Shown here piece by piece: positions 9,771 to 18,413 of a stretch of DNA of 64,000 nt. A model generated the notes under the pieces. It worked only from the letters and a program-made list of their open reading frames with translations, did no database searches and was not told where the DNA came from. Origin of the DNA: Enterobacteriaceae bacterium B14 (lineage in GTDB: Bacteria > Pseudomonadota > Gammaproteobacteria > Enterobacterales > Enterobacteriaceae). The first letter of the stretch is position 1; the number at the start of each line of letters is the position of its first letter. The position numbers and the translations under genes are program-made. Location of the stretch: contig DF158885.1 of assembly GCA_000307305.1 (NCBI GenBank), positions 152,664 through 216,663 on the forward strand, in the 5' to 3' direction.

Positions 9771-10012
9771 TTATTTGATATTTATGGTTTATATGCTTTC
9801 TGTGAATATTTTACCTACCGCTCGTTTTTGCTCTGATTCTCATTTATAATTAATAGTATCAGCTAGTTACATATAGCATTGTTAAAATTATCTCAATACA
9901 AATCTGTTGAGCGCATCAATTGCGGTAGCCTTGCTTACACTAACTGGCATGAGCTCATACCAGTTAGTGCCGTAACTTTATTATCAATGTGAAAATATTT
10001 CAGGTGAGATAA
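9771..10012. other. Gene-free segment after the integrase with a long palindrome
   Basis: AT-rich, no ORF. It holds the 32-base near-perfect palindrome at 9938-9969 (separate entry) and a Shine-Dalgarno AGGTGAG at 10002-10008 that serves the TTG at 10013. Confidence 0.5.
9938..9969. repeat. 32-base near-perfect palindrome
   Basis: CACTAACTGG at 9938-9947 pairs with CCAGTTAGTG at 9960-9969; between them ATGAGCTCAT is itself a perfect palindrome. One C/A mismatch breaks the symmetry. No T-tract follows on either strand. It sits 44 bases before the first start codon of the next gene cluster, so it may be an operator or an integrase terminator. Confidence 0.7.
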
Positions 10013-10479
10013 TTGTCTATTACATCTTCTCAACAGTTTTTATTGGATGAAATCAATAAAAGTATCAATATAATAAAGTGCAAGGCAAAATGTAATAAAA
10101 AAAATTAAAAGTATTTTTTTTCATGACTATATTTCTGAGCACTGTTACTACACTGATATTAGCCTTCGATTTATCTGGACATGAAAGAATACAGAAAAAT
10201 TCTGCTCTCATTGTGAGTGCATGTCTTACTCTAGTTAGTGGGTGGACTGCGAGATTTGATTATCAAAAATTGTGGTTTAGGCAAAAAGCTACTTTGCTAG
10301 CCATGTATCAACTTAGAAACAAAATTAATTATTTAACGTCCAAAGAAGATGTAACCCAATCAGATGTTGATAGTCTTTTTGATGAATATAAATCTATTTG
10401 GGAAAAAGACAGTCAAGAGTGGAACAACATTCACAAAGAATATATTGAAAGCAAAAATATAAAATCAGATAAACAATAG
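10013..10479 (+). pseudogene. SLATT-type two-transmembrane protein, interrupted in an A8 run
   Basis: Reading from TTG at 10013 (Shine-Dalgarno AGGTGAG five bases away) gives SITSSQQFLLDEINKS and continues to CKAKCNKKN, then TAA at 10106. Adding one A to the run at 10097-10104 joins this exactly to the frame starting at ATG 10123, which carries two hydrophobic segments (IFLSTVTTLILAF; ALIVSACLTLVSGW) and a charged helical tail ending at 10479. The restored protein would be 155 residues, the usual size and layout of SLATT proteins, membrane effectors found with nucleotide-signalling and defence genes. Alone, the 118-residue downstream ORF starts in the first membrane segment and has no good ribosome-binding site. 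Either slippage produces the full protein or the gene is broken. Confidence 0.65.
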
Positions 10480-10496
10480 GGTGGAACTACACAGAA

Positions 10497-11588
10497 ATGA
10501 ACATCAGTAAATTAAATATTGACAAGATAATTATACACCAAATTCATCAGCGTGACGAAGAAGGAAGTAAAATAGAACCGACAAGAGGTTCTTCATTTAT
10601 AAAATTTGATGCTGATGCCTTGCAAGGCTTTAAATCTCGAGTAATTGACGCTTTAGGTGATGGTTCTAAAGCAGTAAAAATGCAAATAAAGGAACATGGA
10701 AAGGATTATGTTCCTTATATTGCTACAACTTTAATCAATAAAGAGGGAGAGGATTATATTGATGAGACTTACACGATAGCTAATAAACTGGCGGATGCAC
10801 AGACAAGGCGAGCAATTCCAGGCGGGATTGTAGTAATTTTTTCTGGCGACTATGGTGTAAATAAAAGAAAATTCATTGGTATTATCAAGGCTGATATTTA
10901 TAGTGCATATGAAAAAGTAATCGACAATAAAACAGGCCAAATATCATTAAAATTCGTTGAAGAAATATTGCTTACACCATCCACAAGACTTTATAAAACT
11001 GCCGGTTTTTTCCAATCAACAAATTCTCTTGATAATACTGATCTTAATAAATCTTGGGATGTGATGATTTCTGATTATCAAATCAGTAAGTCGGATGGTA
11101 AAGCTGCAGCACAATATTTTTATCAAAATTTTTTGGGTTGCGGTTACCCTGAAACAAGTGCTCGCACAACAAAGAATTTTTATGAAAAAACGAGTGAATT
11201 TCTTAATGAATTAGATGTCAGCGAAGAAAAGAAAAATGTGCTTAAAAATGCATTGGTTACATATCTTAAACATGAGAAATCGGATGTAATTTCAGCTAAA
11301 GATTATGCTGAAAGATTTTTTGATGATAATGTTAAAGATCTTTATCTTGAATATGCTCATGAATCTGGTATACCACAAACCTCTTTCACAAGAGACAATG
11401 AGCATATTGAAAGCAAATTAAAAACAAGAAAGCTTAACTTTAGTAAAAATATAAAAATTACAGCCCCTGCGGAAGTTTTTAAAAGTCACATTGTAATAGA
11501 ATCTACTATAGGTGAACTTGATAAAGATGGTGAACCTGCTGAGTGGACAACAATCCTCATCAAGGACAAGATAACCCTTCAGGAATGA
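10497..11588 (+). CDS. NdpA/YejK-like 37-kDa nucleoid-associated family protein
   Basis: A 363-residue protein resembling the 37-kDa nucleoid-associated family (NdpA, YejK in enterics). The N-terminus MNISKLNIDKIIIHQI, the block IPGGIVVIFSGDY and KRKFIGIIKADI fit the family pattern. It is clearly divergent from the housekeeping copy. It is AT-rich, as are both neighbours, and lies 17 bases after the SLATT gene and 8 before the RelA/SpoT-domain gene, so the three form an operon. Role is unknown; a nucleic-acid-binding or phage-sensing component is inference from context. YejK itself is not a defence gene. Confidence 0.7.
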   Translation: MNISKLNIDKIIIHQIHQRDEEGSKIEPTRGSSFIKFDADALQGFKSRVIDALGDGSKAVKMQIKEHGKDYVPYIATTLINKEGEDYIDETYTIANKLADAQTRRAIPGGIVVIFSGDYGVNKRKFIGIIKADIYSAYEKVIDNKTGQISLKFVEEILLTPSTRLYKTAGFFQSTNSLDNTDLNKSWDVMISDYQISKSDGKAAAQYFYQNFLGCGYPETSARTTKNFYEKTSEFLNELDVSEEKKNVLKNALVTYLKHEKSDVISAKDYAERFFDDNVKDLYLEYAHESGIPQTSFTRDNEHIESKLKTRKLNFSKNIKITAPAEVFKSHIVIESTIGELDKDGEPAEWTTILIKDKITLQE

Positions 11589-11596
11589 GCTAATTA

Positions 11597-12586
11597 ATGA
11601 ATGAATTAGAGTTTTCGCAACTTTGGGAAAAAGAACTACCTATGTATAAAGCATGGGGGGATTTTGTCGTCTCAAATATTTGCAAAGAACTCACAGAAAA
11701 TAAAGAGCGAGACCTCAATAGCTTTCTCAAGCAACCTGCAACACCGAGAATAAAAGAAAAGACCTCTCTAATCGATAAAGCTTTTCATCGAAAAGAAAAA
11801 TCATACAAAAATCCCTACCAAGAGATTGAAGATAAAGTTGGCATCAGGTTTGTCGTTTTACTTACTTCAGATATAGATGAAATATGTGAAATAATAAAAA
11901 ACAGTGATAAATGGCATTATAAAACATCAAGGCACTACGAAGAAGAAAGATTAAATACACCATTAATTTTCACGTATCAATCCGTACATTTTATAGTAAC
12001 TGCAAAAGAATCCTTCGATTATAATGGAGTTATAATTGAACAAGGCATTCCATGTGAGATACAGGTTAGATCTTTATTACAACATGCCTATGCAGAGTTA
12101 ACTCATGATGCCATATATAAAGCAAAAACTATAGTTGAGCCAGATATACATAGAACTGTAGCAAAAAGCATGGCGTTAATAGAAACTACGGATGATTTTT
12201 TCTGTTCAGTATCGAAAGCAATTAACGAAGCCTCTGATGGTTACGCAGGAATACAGCGAACTTTAGATAATATTTACATGGCTTTAACCAAGAATAGACC
12301 AAACAACCAAAAATCGACTTTATTAATTCTAGATACATTTAAAGAAGTGATCAAATCCGACACGATAGAAAGATTACATCAATTCATAGAAGATACTCCT
12401 GAGATCGAACTACTAATTCAGGACGGTAAAGAAGAGAGTAGTTTCTTTGAACAAAGCGTTGTTATTTTTGTTTACTGGGTAATTAAAAGACGGAGATCTA
12501 CTTTAGAAAAAGAATGGCCGCTAGATTGGAGGTTAATCCAAAAAATGGCAGCGGATCTAGGGGTTGCACTTGAAAGAAAAACATAG
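11597..12586 (+). CDS. RelA/SpoT-domain protein (putative nucleotide pyrophosphokinase)
   Basis: A 329-residue protein with a (p)ppGpp-synthetase-like domain at about residues 40-190. Visible motifs are TPRIKEKTSLIDKAF, IEDKVGIRFVVLL, SVHFIV and the family signature CEIQVRSLLQHAYAELTHD. There is no hydrolase or TGS/ACT domain. The C-terminal 130 residues are helical and unrecognised. Single-domain synthetases include housekeeping small alarmone synthetases and toxic variants (toxSAS, CapRel) that pyrophosphorylate nucleotides or tRNA. The partner genes (SLATT, NdpA-like), island location and low GC suggest a conflict role, which is inference. The catalytic residues look present. Confidence 0.75.
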   Translation: MNELEFSQLWEKELPMYKAWGDFVVSNICKELTENKERDLNSFLKQPATPRIKEKTSLIDKAFHRKEKSYKNPYQEIEDKVGIRFVVLLTSDIDEICEIIKNSDKWHYKTSRHYEEERLNTPLIFTYQSVHFIVTAKESFDYNGVIIEQGIPCEIQVRSLLQHAYAELTHDAIYKAKTIVEPDIHRTVAKSMALIETTDDFFCSVSKAINEASDGYAGIQRTLDNIYMALTKNRPNNQKSTLLILDTFKEVIKSDTIERLHQFIEDTPEIELLIQDGKEESSFFEQSVVIFVYWVIKRRRSTLEKEWPLDWRLIQKMAADLGVALERKT

Positions 12587-12611
12587 AATATAAACTATTT
12601 AAAATTATTCA

Positions 12612-12671
12612 ATCCTGATAGATAATATATAAATCAGGATCAATTACATTAGCTCAATACTAATGTAATTG
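12612..12671. terminator. Paired hairpins between convergent genes
   Basis: Two perfect stems lie side by side: ATCCTGAT (12612-12619) with ATCAGGAT (12633-12640), and CAATTACATTAG (12641-12652) with CTAATGTAATTG (12660-12671), 12 bp with a 7-base loop. They sit between the RelA/SpoT gene and the converging DprA-like gene and probably act as a bidirectional terminator. Confidence 0.65.
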
Positions 12672-12767
12672 TATACCAGTATGTCAACTCTAAATTTTTA
12701 TATATCCAAGCTTAACTAAAACTCATTAAGGCCAAACCGGTTATAGTTGATTCATTAGAGCCTATTA

Positions 12768-14092
12768 CTACTCATTTAATTGATATCTTGTAGGACGGTT
12801 TATTTTTTTTAACAAACCATCTTGTTCAGCACGTTTCAACCAATCAAGCACTTGCGATTTATTCAACCCAGTGACCTCTGTCAATCTATCTACTGTTATT
12901 GGTGATTCGGCCAACCGCTGTAATTCTGTCCTGAATAGCCGATAAAAGTCTACAGGATTTACATCTGACTCTTTTTCCTTTAATTTTTTTCCGTAGTTAT
13001 TAGATTGGGAGTTCCTTCATTAATAGTGGCAATCCGTCCTTTTTCGAGAGGTTGAGTTGAAGATTTTTCTGCAGATCCAATAGTTAATTCTGGATGCGAC
13101 AACTCTGAAAAAAGATCTTGGGGCTCTGCTTTTAACTGCATTGGTGATCTGTCATTATTTTTTAGCAAATTCTCGATTGATAGGTCATTACTATCACTTG
13201 GTAACCAATGTCCCCCTTTGCTCACTAAGTCAGCATTAGCTGAATCTATGTCGGTTGTTGGGTTGACCCATAGTGGCACCCATCCTTTCTTAAGATTTTC
13301 CTCTGCCCCACTAATTGTTCCCCCCTTGCGACCAGAATGAATAACCAAAGCACTGTCCGCTAGGCAATAGATATATTTATTGCGAGCCATGGCATTTCCA
13401 GCATAAAAACCGGCTTCAGGGTAGAAAGGTGATACCAGCACTACGTGGTTATTCATAAGCCCTTTGCGCCATTTGGCACTGGTGGCTGCTTTTAGCAGGC
13501 TATCCGCCATAACCCCGATTACAATCCCACCTTGCCTAATTGCCCCCAGCATTGCTGTTTCATCTACTCCACGAGCGGCACCAGACACTATAGCTACATT
13601 TTCTTCCGCCGCTTTAATCCCCACTTCATCGGTAAAATTGAGGTCTGCATCATTCGAATTGCGAGAACCAACAACCGCCAAACCACCAGAATTTAACAAA
13701 GCTTTATTACCACAGCCGAATAAAACGGGGGGCGAGTCTGTTTTGAGTCGTTGTTTTAATCTCCATGGATATTCCGGATCAGAGCGGGTCACTACCCAAA
13801 GGCCTGCCCGTTGCCATTTCTCCATGGCGAGTGCGAGACTATGCCCACGATTTAGTAGTTCTATGATTCGCTCTGTACTGATACGGACATCATACCAGCC
13901 ATGAAGTAAGGTCTTTGGGTCCGCTCCCAACAAATCCGCGGGCGTCGTCGATTTTTCTTTCAGCCACAACGCAAACCGTCCCCACTCCGCATTAGTAAGT
14001 GGTTTCGCATTTTCACTATTTGCTTTAGAAAAATAGCAAGTAAGTAGTAAGGTCGCTTGGGCTGTTTTTGACAATAAACCTGATACATTCAT
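12768..14092 (-). pseudogene. DprA-like protein (ShosA-type), C-terminal winged helix out of frame after an A7 run
   Basis: The in-frame part (12980-14092, 370 residues) is a DprA Rossmann fold: VVGSRNSNDADLNFTDE, AIVSGAARGVDETAM and HSGRKGGTISGAEENLKKG. It stops at TAA directly after GAA AAA AAT. With one extra A in the run (12984-12990 on the plus strand) the reading continues for about 70 residues to 12768: LKEKESDVNPVDFYRLF, then a winged-helix-like segment (SPITVDRLTEVTGLNKSQ, LDWLKRAEQDGLLKK) matching the DprA C-terminal domain. The restored protein would be 441 residues. Its start overlaps the RecQ-PRTase stop by ATGA. In ShosTA systems the DprA-like partner is the antitoxin. Slippage, mutation or sequencing error are all possible. 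Confidence 0.7.
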
Positions 14093-16188
14093 GAGTCTTT
14101 TACCGAAGATGAAGCAAGTGCTACGGGGTATACCATACCACTGCCTGCTTGCTGTAAGAGTGCTGCAATGACAGTCAGTGTCCAGCCTGAGTCAACAATA
14201 TCATCTACAATTAAAACTGGCGAATTGTCTAAGGGCTGATTAATCGCAAAAGCACCATCCAGATTTCGACATTGGTGAAAACGATTTTGTTGGCCTTTTT
14301 GCGGCTGGTTATTTCTAACTTTGCTGACCACATCCACAAATGGCAATCCCAAACGTGCAGCCAGACGGCGCGCATAATCCGGTACCAGTTGAGGGTGAGC
14401 ACGTGATGGGACACAGCATACCCATTGTGGTGCTGGATTAGGATGCCAACGCTGTTGAATCATCTCGACCATAGCTTCCACTAACTCTTCACTAAAGTAG
14501 CCTGCATGTTTATTATCGGCAACCGTCTGCCCCCAGCCAGCATCTCCCCAGCGAGACAATACTCGCCCTTCCTGTGCTCTAAGGCGCATTGGTAAGTTGC
14601 CTCTAAAACCATATTCTACAAAAGCATTGGCCGCGACCTGCGCTTTTGGCGTAATAATCATTTCTGCATGTTTGAGGAAAGTACTTGCACGATGCACTAT
14701 AGCCGGATCAAGGATTTGGTTAATGAGATTTTGACCGATACAGGAAGCACATTTGCCACAACGAGCGGGGTCGAGATCATCAAGAGAACGGCGTAGGTAG
14801 GTCATTTTACATCCCATATCAGCTATATAGGAATTAACCTCTTGCCATTCCCGAACACGTTGCCCTGTTAAGTGAGCGATGCGAGCATGATCCATTTGAT
14901 AGTGTACTGCTGTTCTAAACCAATTTCTTTCATTCTTGATGATGGGGGCTGGATTTTCCATACTCAGCAAGTCGAGTACTTTCTCTATCTGTTTTCGGCG
15001 TAGATTGGTTTGCTCTTCGATACGATTGAGTGACAATCCATCATTGTTTTCCAGTGCCTCTAAAATTTGGATAACCTGAGCCTCTGACGGGAACGCTGAT
15101 TCTCTAAAAAACTCATGTATAGCGTTATCTTCCATGCCTGACATAAGCACACCTATGGCATGGTCAATGCCACGACCTGCACGGCCTACCTGCTGATAGT
15201 AAGCAACAATGGAACCGGGGGCTTGGTAATGAATAACAAAGCTTAAATCGGGCTTATCATACCCCATGCCTAGGGCTGTGGTTGCTACCAGAACCTTAAG
15301 TTGGTTTGTAAGTAACAGTTCCTCTAAATGCAGGCGGTAAGAATTACTGTCCTCAAAACCTTCGGCCACAACACTCCCATGGTAAGCCATGGCAATTATG
15401 CCGCTATTAGTCAACCATTGCGCCACCTGCTCTGCGTCACGTACTGTTAATGCATATATAATCCCTGTCCCCGGCAAAGTTGGAATAACTTGGGCCAGCC
15501 AGGCTAATCTAGAGGCTTGATCGGGGAGTAACAAAGTTTGGAGGGCGAGGCTCTCGCGAATCAGTGGGCCACGGTGGATTTGGATTTCGCCAAGCTGAGA
15601 CTGGATGTCTTCAATAACCCGATTATTAGCAGTGGCAGTCGTGCCAAGCACACCTGTGTTAGCTGGTAACCCACGTAAAATGTTGGCAATAAGTCGATAC
15701 TCGGGGATAAAATCATGTCCCCAGTCGGAAATACAGTGTGCTTCATCAATAACCATTAGTCCTAATCTATCGGAGATTGGTGCAAGTACATCATCAAGAA
15801 ATTCTTGATTTGAAAACTGTTTTGGATGGATAAAAACTACATCAATTTCATTACGTTGCAGCCTTCTAAGAATATCTGGCTGCTCTTCTCTATTTGTTGA
15901 ATCCCAGCGAACAGCTTTAAGGCCTAACCGACCAGCCGCATCAACTTGGTTACGCATCAGAGCCAATAATGGAGAAACAATAATTGTTGGCCCCATGTGT
16001 CGATCGCGGAAGATTTTTGTGCTGATAAAATAAACTGAGCTTTTTCCCCAGCCAGTGCGCTGAACGACCAACAATTTCTGCCGATGATTGACGAGGGCAT
16101 CAATGGCTTCCCATTGGCCATCACGAAAATCGGCTGTGGGATTGGCTAAAGAAGTTTGCAGCAACTGTTGGGCCTGGGCTCGATTCAT
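14089..16188 (-). CDS. RecQ-family helicase fused to a phosphoribosyltransferase domain (ShosT-like)
   Basis: About 699 residues from ATG 16188, which has AGGAG well placed upstream. The N-terminal half is a RecQ-type SF2 helicase: Walker A TGWGKSS, DEAH box VIDEAHCISDWGHDF, TTATAN, and motif VI YYQQVGRAGRG. A zinc-binding CGKCASCIG follows near residue 480. The last 150 residues are a type I phosphoribosyltransferase, with the PRPP loop VLIVDDIVDSGWT and a preceding hydrophobic strand CCVPSRAHP. The pair with the downstream DprA-like gene resembles ShosTA, where the PRTase protein is toxic and the DprA-like protein neutralises it. The helicase fusion may be a variant. Substrate of the PRTase is unknown. 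Confidence 0.8.
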   Translation of the reverse strand: MNRAQAQQLLQTSLANPTADFRDGQWEAIDALVNHRQKLLVVQRTGWGKSSVYFISTKIFRDRHMGPTIIVSPLLALMRNQVDAAGRLGLKAVRWDSTNREEQPDILRRLQRNEIDVVFIHPKQFSNQEFLDDVLAPISDRLGLMVIDEAHCISDWGHDFIPEYRLIANILRGLPANTGVLGTTATANNRVIEDIQSQLGEIQIHRGPLIRESLALQTLLLPDQASRLAWLAQVIPTLPGTGIIYALTVRDAEQVAQWLTNSGIIAMAYHGSVVAEGFEDSNSYRLHLEELLLTNQLKVLVATTALGMGYDKPDLSFVIHYQAPGSIVAYYQQVGRAGRGIDHAIGVLMSGMEDNAIHEFFRESAFPSEAQVIQILEALENNDGLSLNRIEEQTNLRRKQIEKVLDLLSMENPAPIIKNERNWFRTAVHYQMDHARIAHLTGQRVREWQEVNSYIADMGCKMTYLRRSLDDLDPARCGKCASCIGQNLINQILDPAIVHRASTFLKHAEMIITPKAQVAANAFVEYGFRGNLPMRLRAQEGRVLSRWGDAGWGQTVADNKHAGYFSEELVEAMVEMIQQRWHPNPAPQWVCCVPSRAHPQLVPDYARRLAARLGLPFVDVVSKVRNNQPQKGQQNRFHQCRNLDGAFAINQPLDNSPVLIVDDIVDSGWTLTVIAALLQQAGSGMVYPVALASSSVKDS

Positions 16189-16472
16189 TATCACTCCTAA
16201 GTTCACAGAAAGTTGGCCGCTAATTAGTTTGGGTAATTATACCTGTATAACATTCTACATTGTCATCTAAGCCATGTACGGGTGAGTTCATAATGGCAAG
16301 AAATGATGTTAACGGCATAGATCCAGCCTGCACATTGCTGACAAACTTTTTTGTTATTTTCAGGTTATCTGACCAACATAATCAAAGCATATACATCCAT
16401 TGATTTATAAATATTTTCACAACTAAATTATTTCAGCTGATGGCATGTATCTACCATTCGACAATACGTAAT

Positions 16473-16489
16473 ACGACAGGTTGTGTCGT
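16473..16489. promoter_or_regulatory. Inverted-repeat operator copy 1
   Basis: ACGACA-GGTTG-TGTCGT, a perfect inverted repeat with 6-base arms and a 5-base centre. Its core CGACA-N5-TGTCG is shared with the copy at 16595. Likely bound by the adjacent WYL regulator. Confidence 0.65.
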
Positions 16490-16594
16490 CTGCGCGGTCG
16501 CACACTTCCTCTATAATACATTATTTCCTTAAATTTCAATTAATTATTGATTTTTAATTTCTTAGCCATTTTTTCAATCCACCTCTCTTTGGTA

Positions 16595-16609
16595 CGACAT
16601 AACGTGTCG
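16595..16609. promoter_or_regulatory. Inverted-repeat operator copy 2
   Basis: CGACA-TAACG-TGTCG, same arms and spacing as the copy at 16474, centre-to-centre distance 121 bases, ending 67 bases before the WYL regulator start. The twin arrangement fits repression by a dimeric WYL-family protein. Confidence 0.65.
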
Positions 16610-16675
16610 AACCAGTACGTCATAATCTCCCATATCAATATCTGGTTATTTTGGGAGTTCAGGACTGTTCTCACC

Positions 16676-17359
16676 ATGAAAACACAACATGATCATTATG
16701 ACCGCCTGTCCGTCAGGTTATCGGTCATTATCAGCCGGTTACTGGCTGGCCAATCCTTGGAGCTAAAAGCGCTGGCAAATGAGTTTGGTGTCTCAGAGCG
16801 CACACTACAGCGGGATTTTCAGCAGCGTCTAATCCATCTGGATCTTGAACATGCCAGTGGCAGCTATCGACTTATCCGGCGAGCCGGTCGAGAGCACTTA
16901 CCCAATACCTTTGCGTTTATCCTCAACTCTGGGATTTCGGGGATAATTCCGGCTCAGAACCGCAGACTAATCCGACTGATTACCAGCAGTTCTGGTGGCT
17001 CTCCATGTCTTATCGGGCATGGAGGGCTGCCATCGCCAATCACCCAAACCACCTGCTTTCTCGAGCTGGCCGAAGCGATCCGTGACTACCGAGCCGTTAC
17101 GCTATTAGTCAATGGTAAGAGCTACGACGCAGTGGCTCCTCGCCGCCTGATCTTCCAGTCCAGAAACTGGTTTCTTGTAGCTACTCGGGCGAGAAAGCTA
17201 CAGGTGTTTCGGATGGAAGACGTTAACGCTGTAACTGTTCTTGACACCTCTTTTCGCAGAAAGCCTGAACTTGATGCACTCACCGCCAGTGAGGAGTTTA
17301 TTTCGGCTCTTCCTCACTTTCGTTTCATCAGCGACGTTATTCACACCTTCAGAGAGTAA
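16676..17359 (+). CDS. HTH-WYL transcriptional regulator (YafY/YfjR-like)
   Basis: A 227-residue regulator from ATG 16676 (MKTQHDHYDRLSVRL). The ORF is open 43 codons further upstream, but that part crosses operator copy 2 and has no ribosome-binding site. A DeoR-like HTH is at about residues 10-60 (LELKALANEFGVSERTLQRDFQQR). The WYL domain occupies residues 120-210, with its core seen as ATRARKLQVFRMEDVNAV. The family includes YafY/YfjR of E. coli CP4 prophages and the defence repressors BrxR and CapW. It is divergent from the RecQ-PRTase/DprA pair and upstream of the GTPase, so it may control either or both. Confidence 0.8.
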   Translation: MKTQHDHYDRLSVRLSVIISRLLAGQSLELKALANEFGVSERTLQRDFQQRLIHLDLEHASGSYRLIRRAGREHLPNTFAFILNSGISGIIPAQNRRLIRLITSSSGGSPCLIGHGGLPSPITQTTCFLELAEAIRDYRAVTLLVNGKSYDAVAPRRLIFQSRNWFLVATRARKLQVFRMEDVNAVTVLDTSFRRKPELDALTASEEFISALPHFRFISDVIHTFRE

Positions 17360-17397
17360 CTGGCAACGTTCATTTCAACATAAGCAAGGAGACCTTT

Positions 17398-18402
17398 ATG
17401 GATGACCCGGTAAAGGGCGAAGGCCGGATGATTACTGATGCTAATGGCATCACCAGAAGAGAAGGGGGGATTTCAGGAATATGGGGCAATATGTTTAATG
17501 AGAGCAATGGGATAAAAGCCGACAGCCCGCCGCTTATACCTGACATCAGGGATATTCTCGATGTTTTCCCTCAGTCGCTGCGGGAAAGCCTGGTTAACAA
17601 AATCAGCGAAGCTATCGACTATGAACCTGTTATTGGTGTTATGGGAAAGACCGGTGCAGGTAAATCAAGCGTTTGTAATGCGCTATTCCAGGGCGAAGTG
17701 TGTGCGGTTAGTGACGTTGAAGCCTGTACGCGTGAGGCCCAGGAATTGCGCATACGCTTCGGCAAACGTTCGCTGAAGATCATTGATATTCCTGGTGTCG
17801 GTGAGAATGCTTTACGGGATAAAGAGTACGAAGATCTTTACCGTACTTTGCTTCCCTCACTGGATCTCATCCTCTGGGTGATAAAAGGCGATGATCGAGC
17901 TTTTTCTGCAGATGAGCATTTCTACAACAATGTCCTGCTGCCTGCAGGTGGTGGTGAGCGCGTTTTGTTCGTCCTCAACCAGGTGGATAAAATCGAGCCC
18001 TTCCGTGAGTGGGATACACACCTGCATCAGCCATCCCCGGCACAGCGCATCAACATCGAAAAGAAAGAAGCCTACATTACTGAACGATTTGGCTTTACGC
18101 ACTATCCGGTCATCCCCATTTCCGCCGATGAGGGCTACAACATCCTTCGTCTGGTCGAAACGATGATCCGCGCGTTGCCCGATCGGGCTAAAAGCAGCAC
18201 CGCCTCGCAGTTTAAGGAAGAGTACAAAACTGATGACGTAAAGACGGAAGCGAAAGGCGGCTTTGCCAGCGTGCTCTCCGGAATACTTGACGAGGTTATC
18301 GATTCTATTCCGTTACCTGGTCCCGTCAAAGAGTTGGCCCGTAAGGGGAAAGATAAGGTTATTGAGTGGGCGGGTAACGCCTGGGAGCATTTTTTTGGAT
18401 AA
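17398..18402 (+). CDS. YeeP/YfjP/YkfA-family GTPase
   Basis: A 334-residue small-GTPase-like protein. G1 is GVMGKTGAGKSSVCNAL, G3 is DIPGVGE, and G4 is NQVDK. It has an extended N-terminus and an amphipathic C-terminus (LPGPVKELARKGKDKVIEW). This family is a fixed part of CP4-type cryptic prophages (yeeP, yfjP, ykfA) and satellite islands. Its role is not established; inference from the family is GTP-dependent membrane or ribosome association. It follows the WYL regulator by 38 bases with a clear AAGGAGA, so the two are probably co-transcribed. Confidence 0.85.
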   Translation: MDDPVKGEGRMITDANGITRREGGISGIWGNMFNESNGIKADSPPLIPDIRDILDVFPQSLRESLVNKISEAIDYEPVIGVMGKTGAGKSSVCNALFQGEVCAVSDVEACTREAQELRIRFGKRSLKIIDIPGVGENALRDKEYEDLYRTLLPSLDLILWVIKGDDRAFSADEHFYNNVLLPAGGGERVLFVLNQVDKIEPFREWDTHLHQPSPAQRINIEKKEAYITERFGFTHYPVIPISADEGYNILRLVETMIRALPDRAKSSTASQFKEEYKTDDVKTEAKGGFASVLSGILDEVIDSIPLPGPVKELARKGKDKVIEWAGNAWEHFFG

Positions 18403-18413
18403 GGAAACATTTA

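Larger units (their letters stand above)
16189..16675. promoter_or_regulatory. Divergent control region between the RecQ-PRTase and WYL regulator genes
   Basis: About 490 AT-rich bases without a supported gene. It carries two copies of the inverted repeat CGACA-N5-TGTCG (16474-16488 and 16595-16609). Promoters for both divergent genes must lie here; none is clear enough to place. Confidence 0.6.

Noticed and set aside
10123-10479. 118-codon ORF as a complete SLATT gene
   Set aside because: Its start is inside the first membrane segment and has no Shine-Dalgarno, whereas TTG 10013 has one and joins in frame after one added base.
16547-16675. N-terminal extension of the WYL regulator
   Set aside because: It crosses an operator repeat, lacks a ribosome-binding site and is not part of the HTH-WYL family layout.
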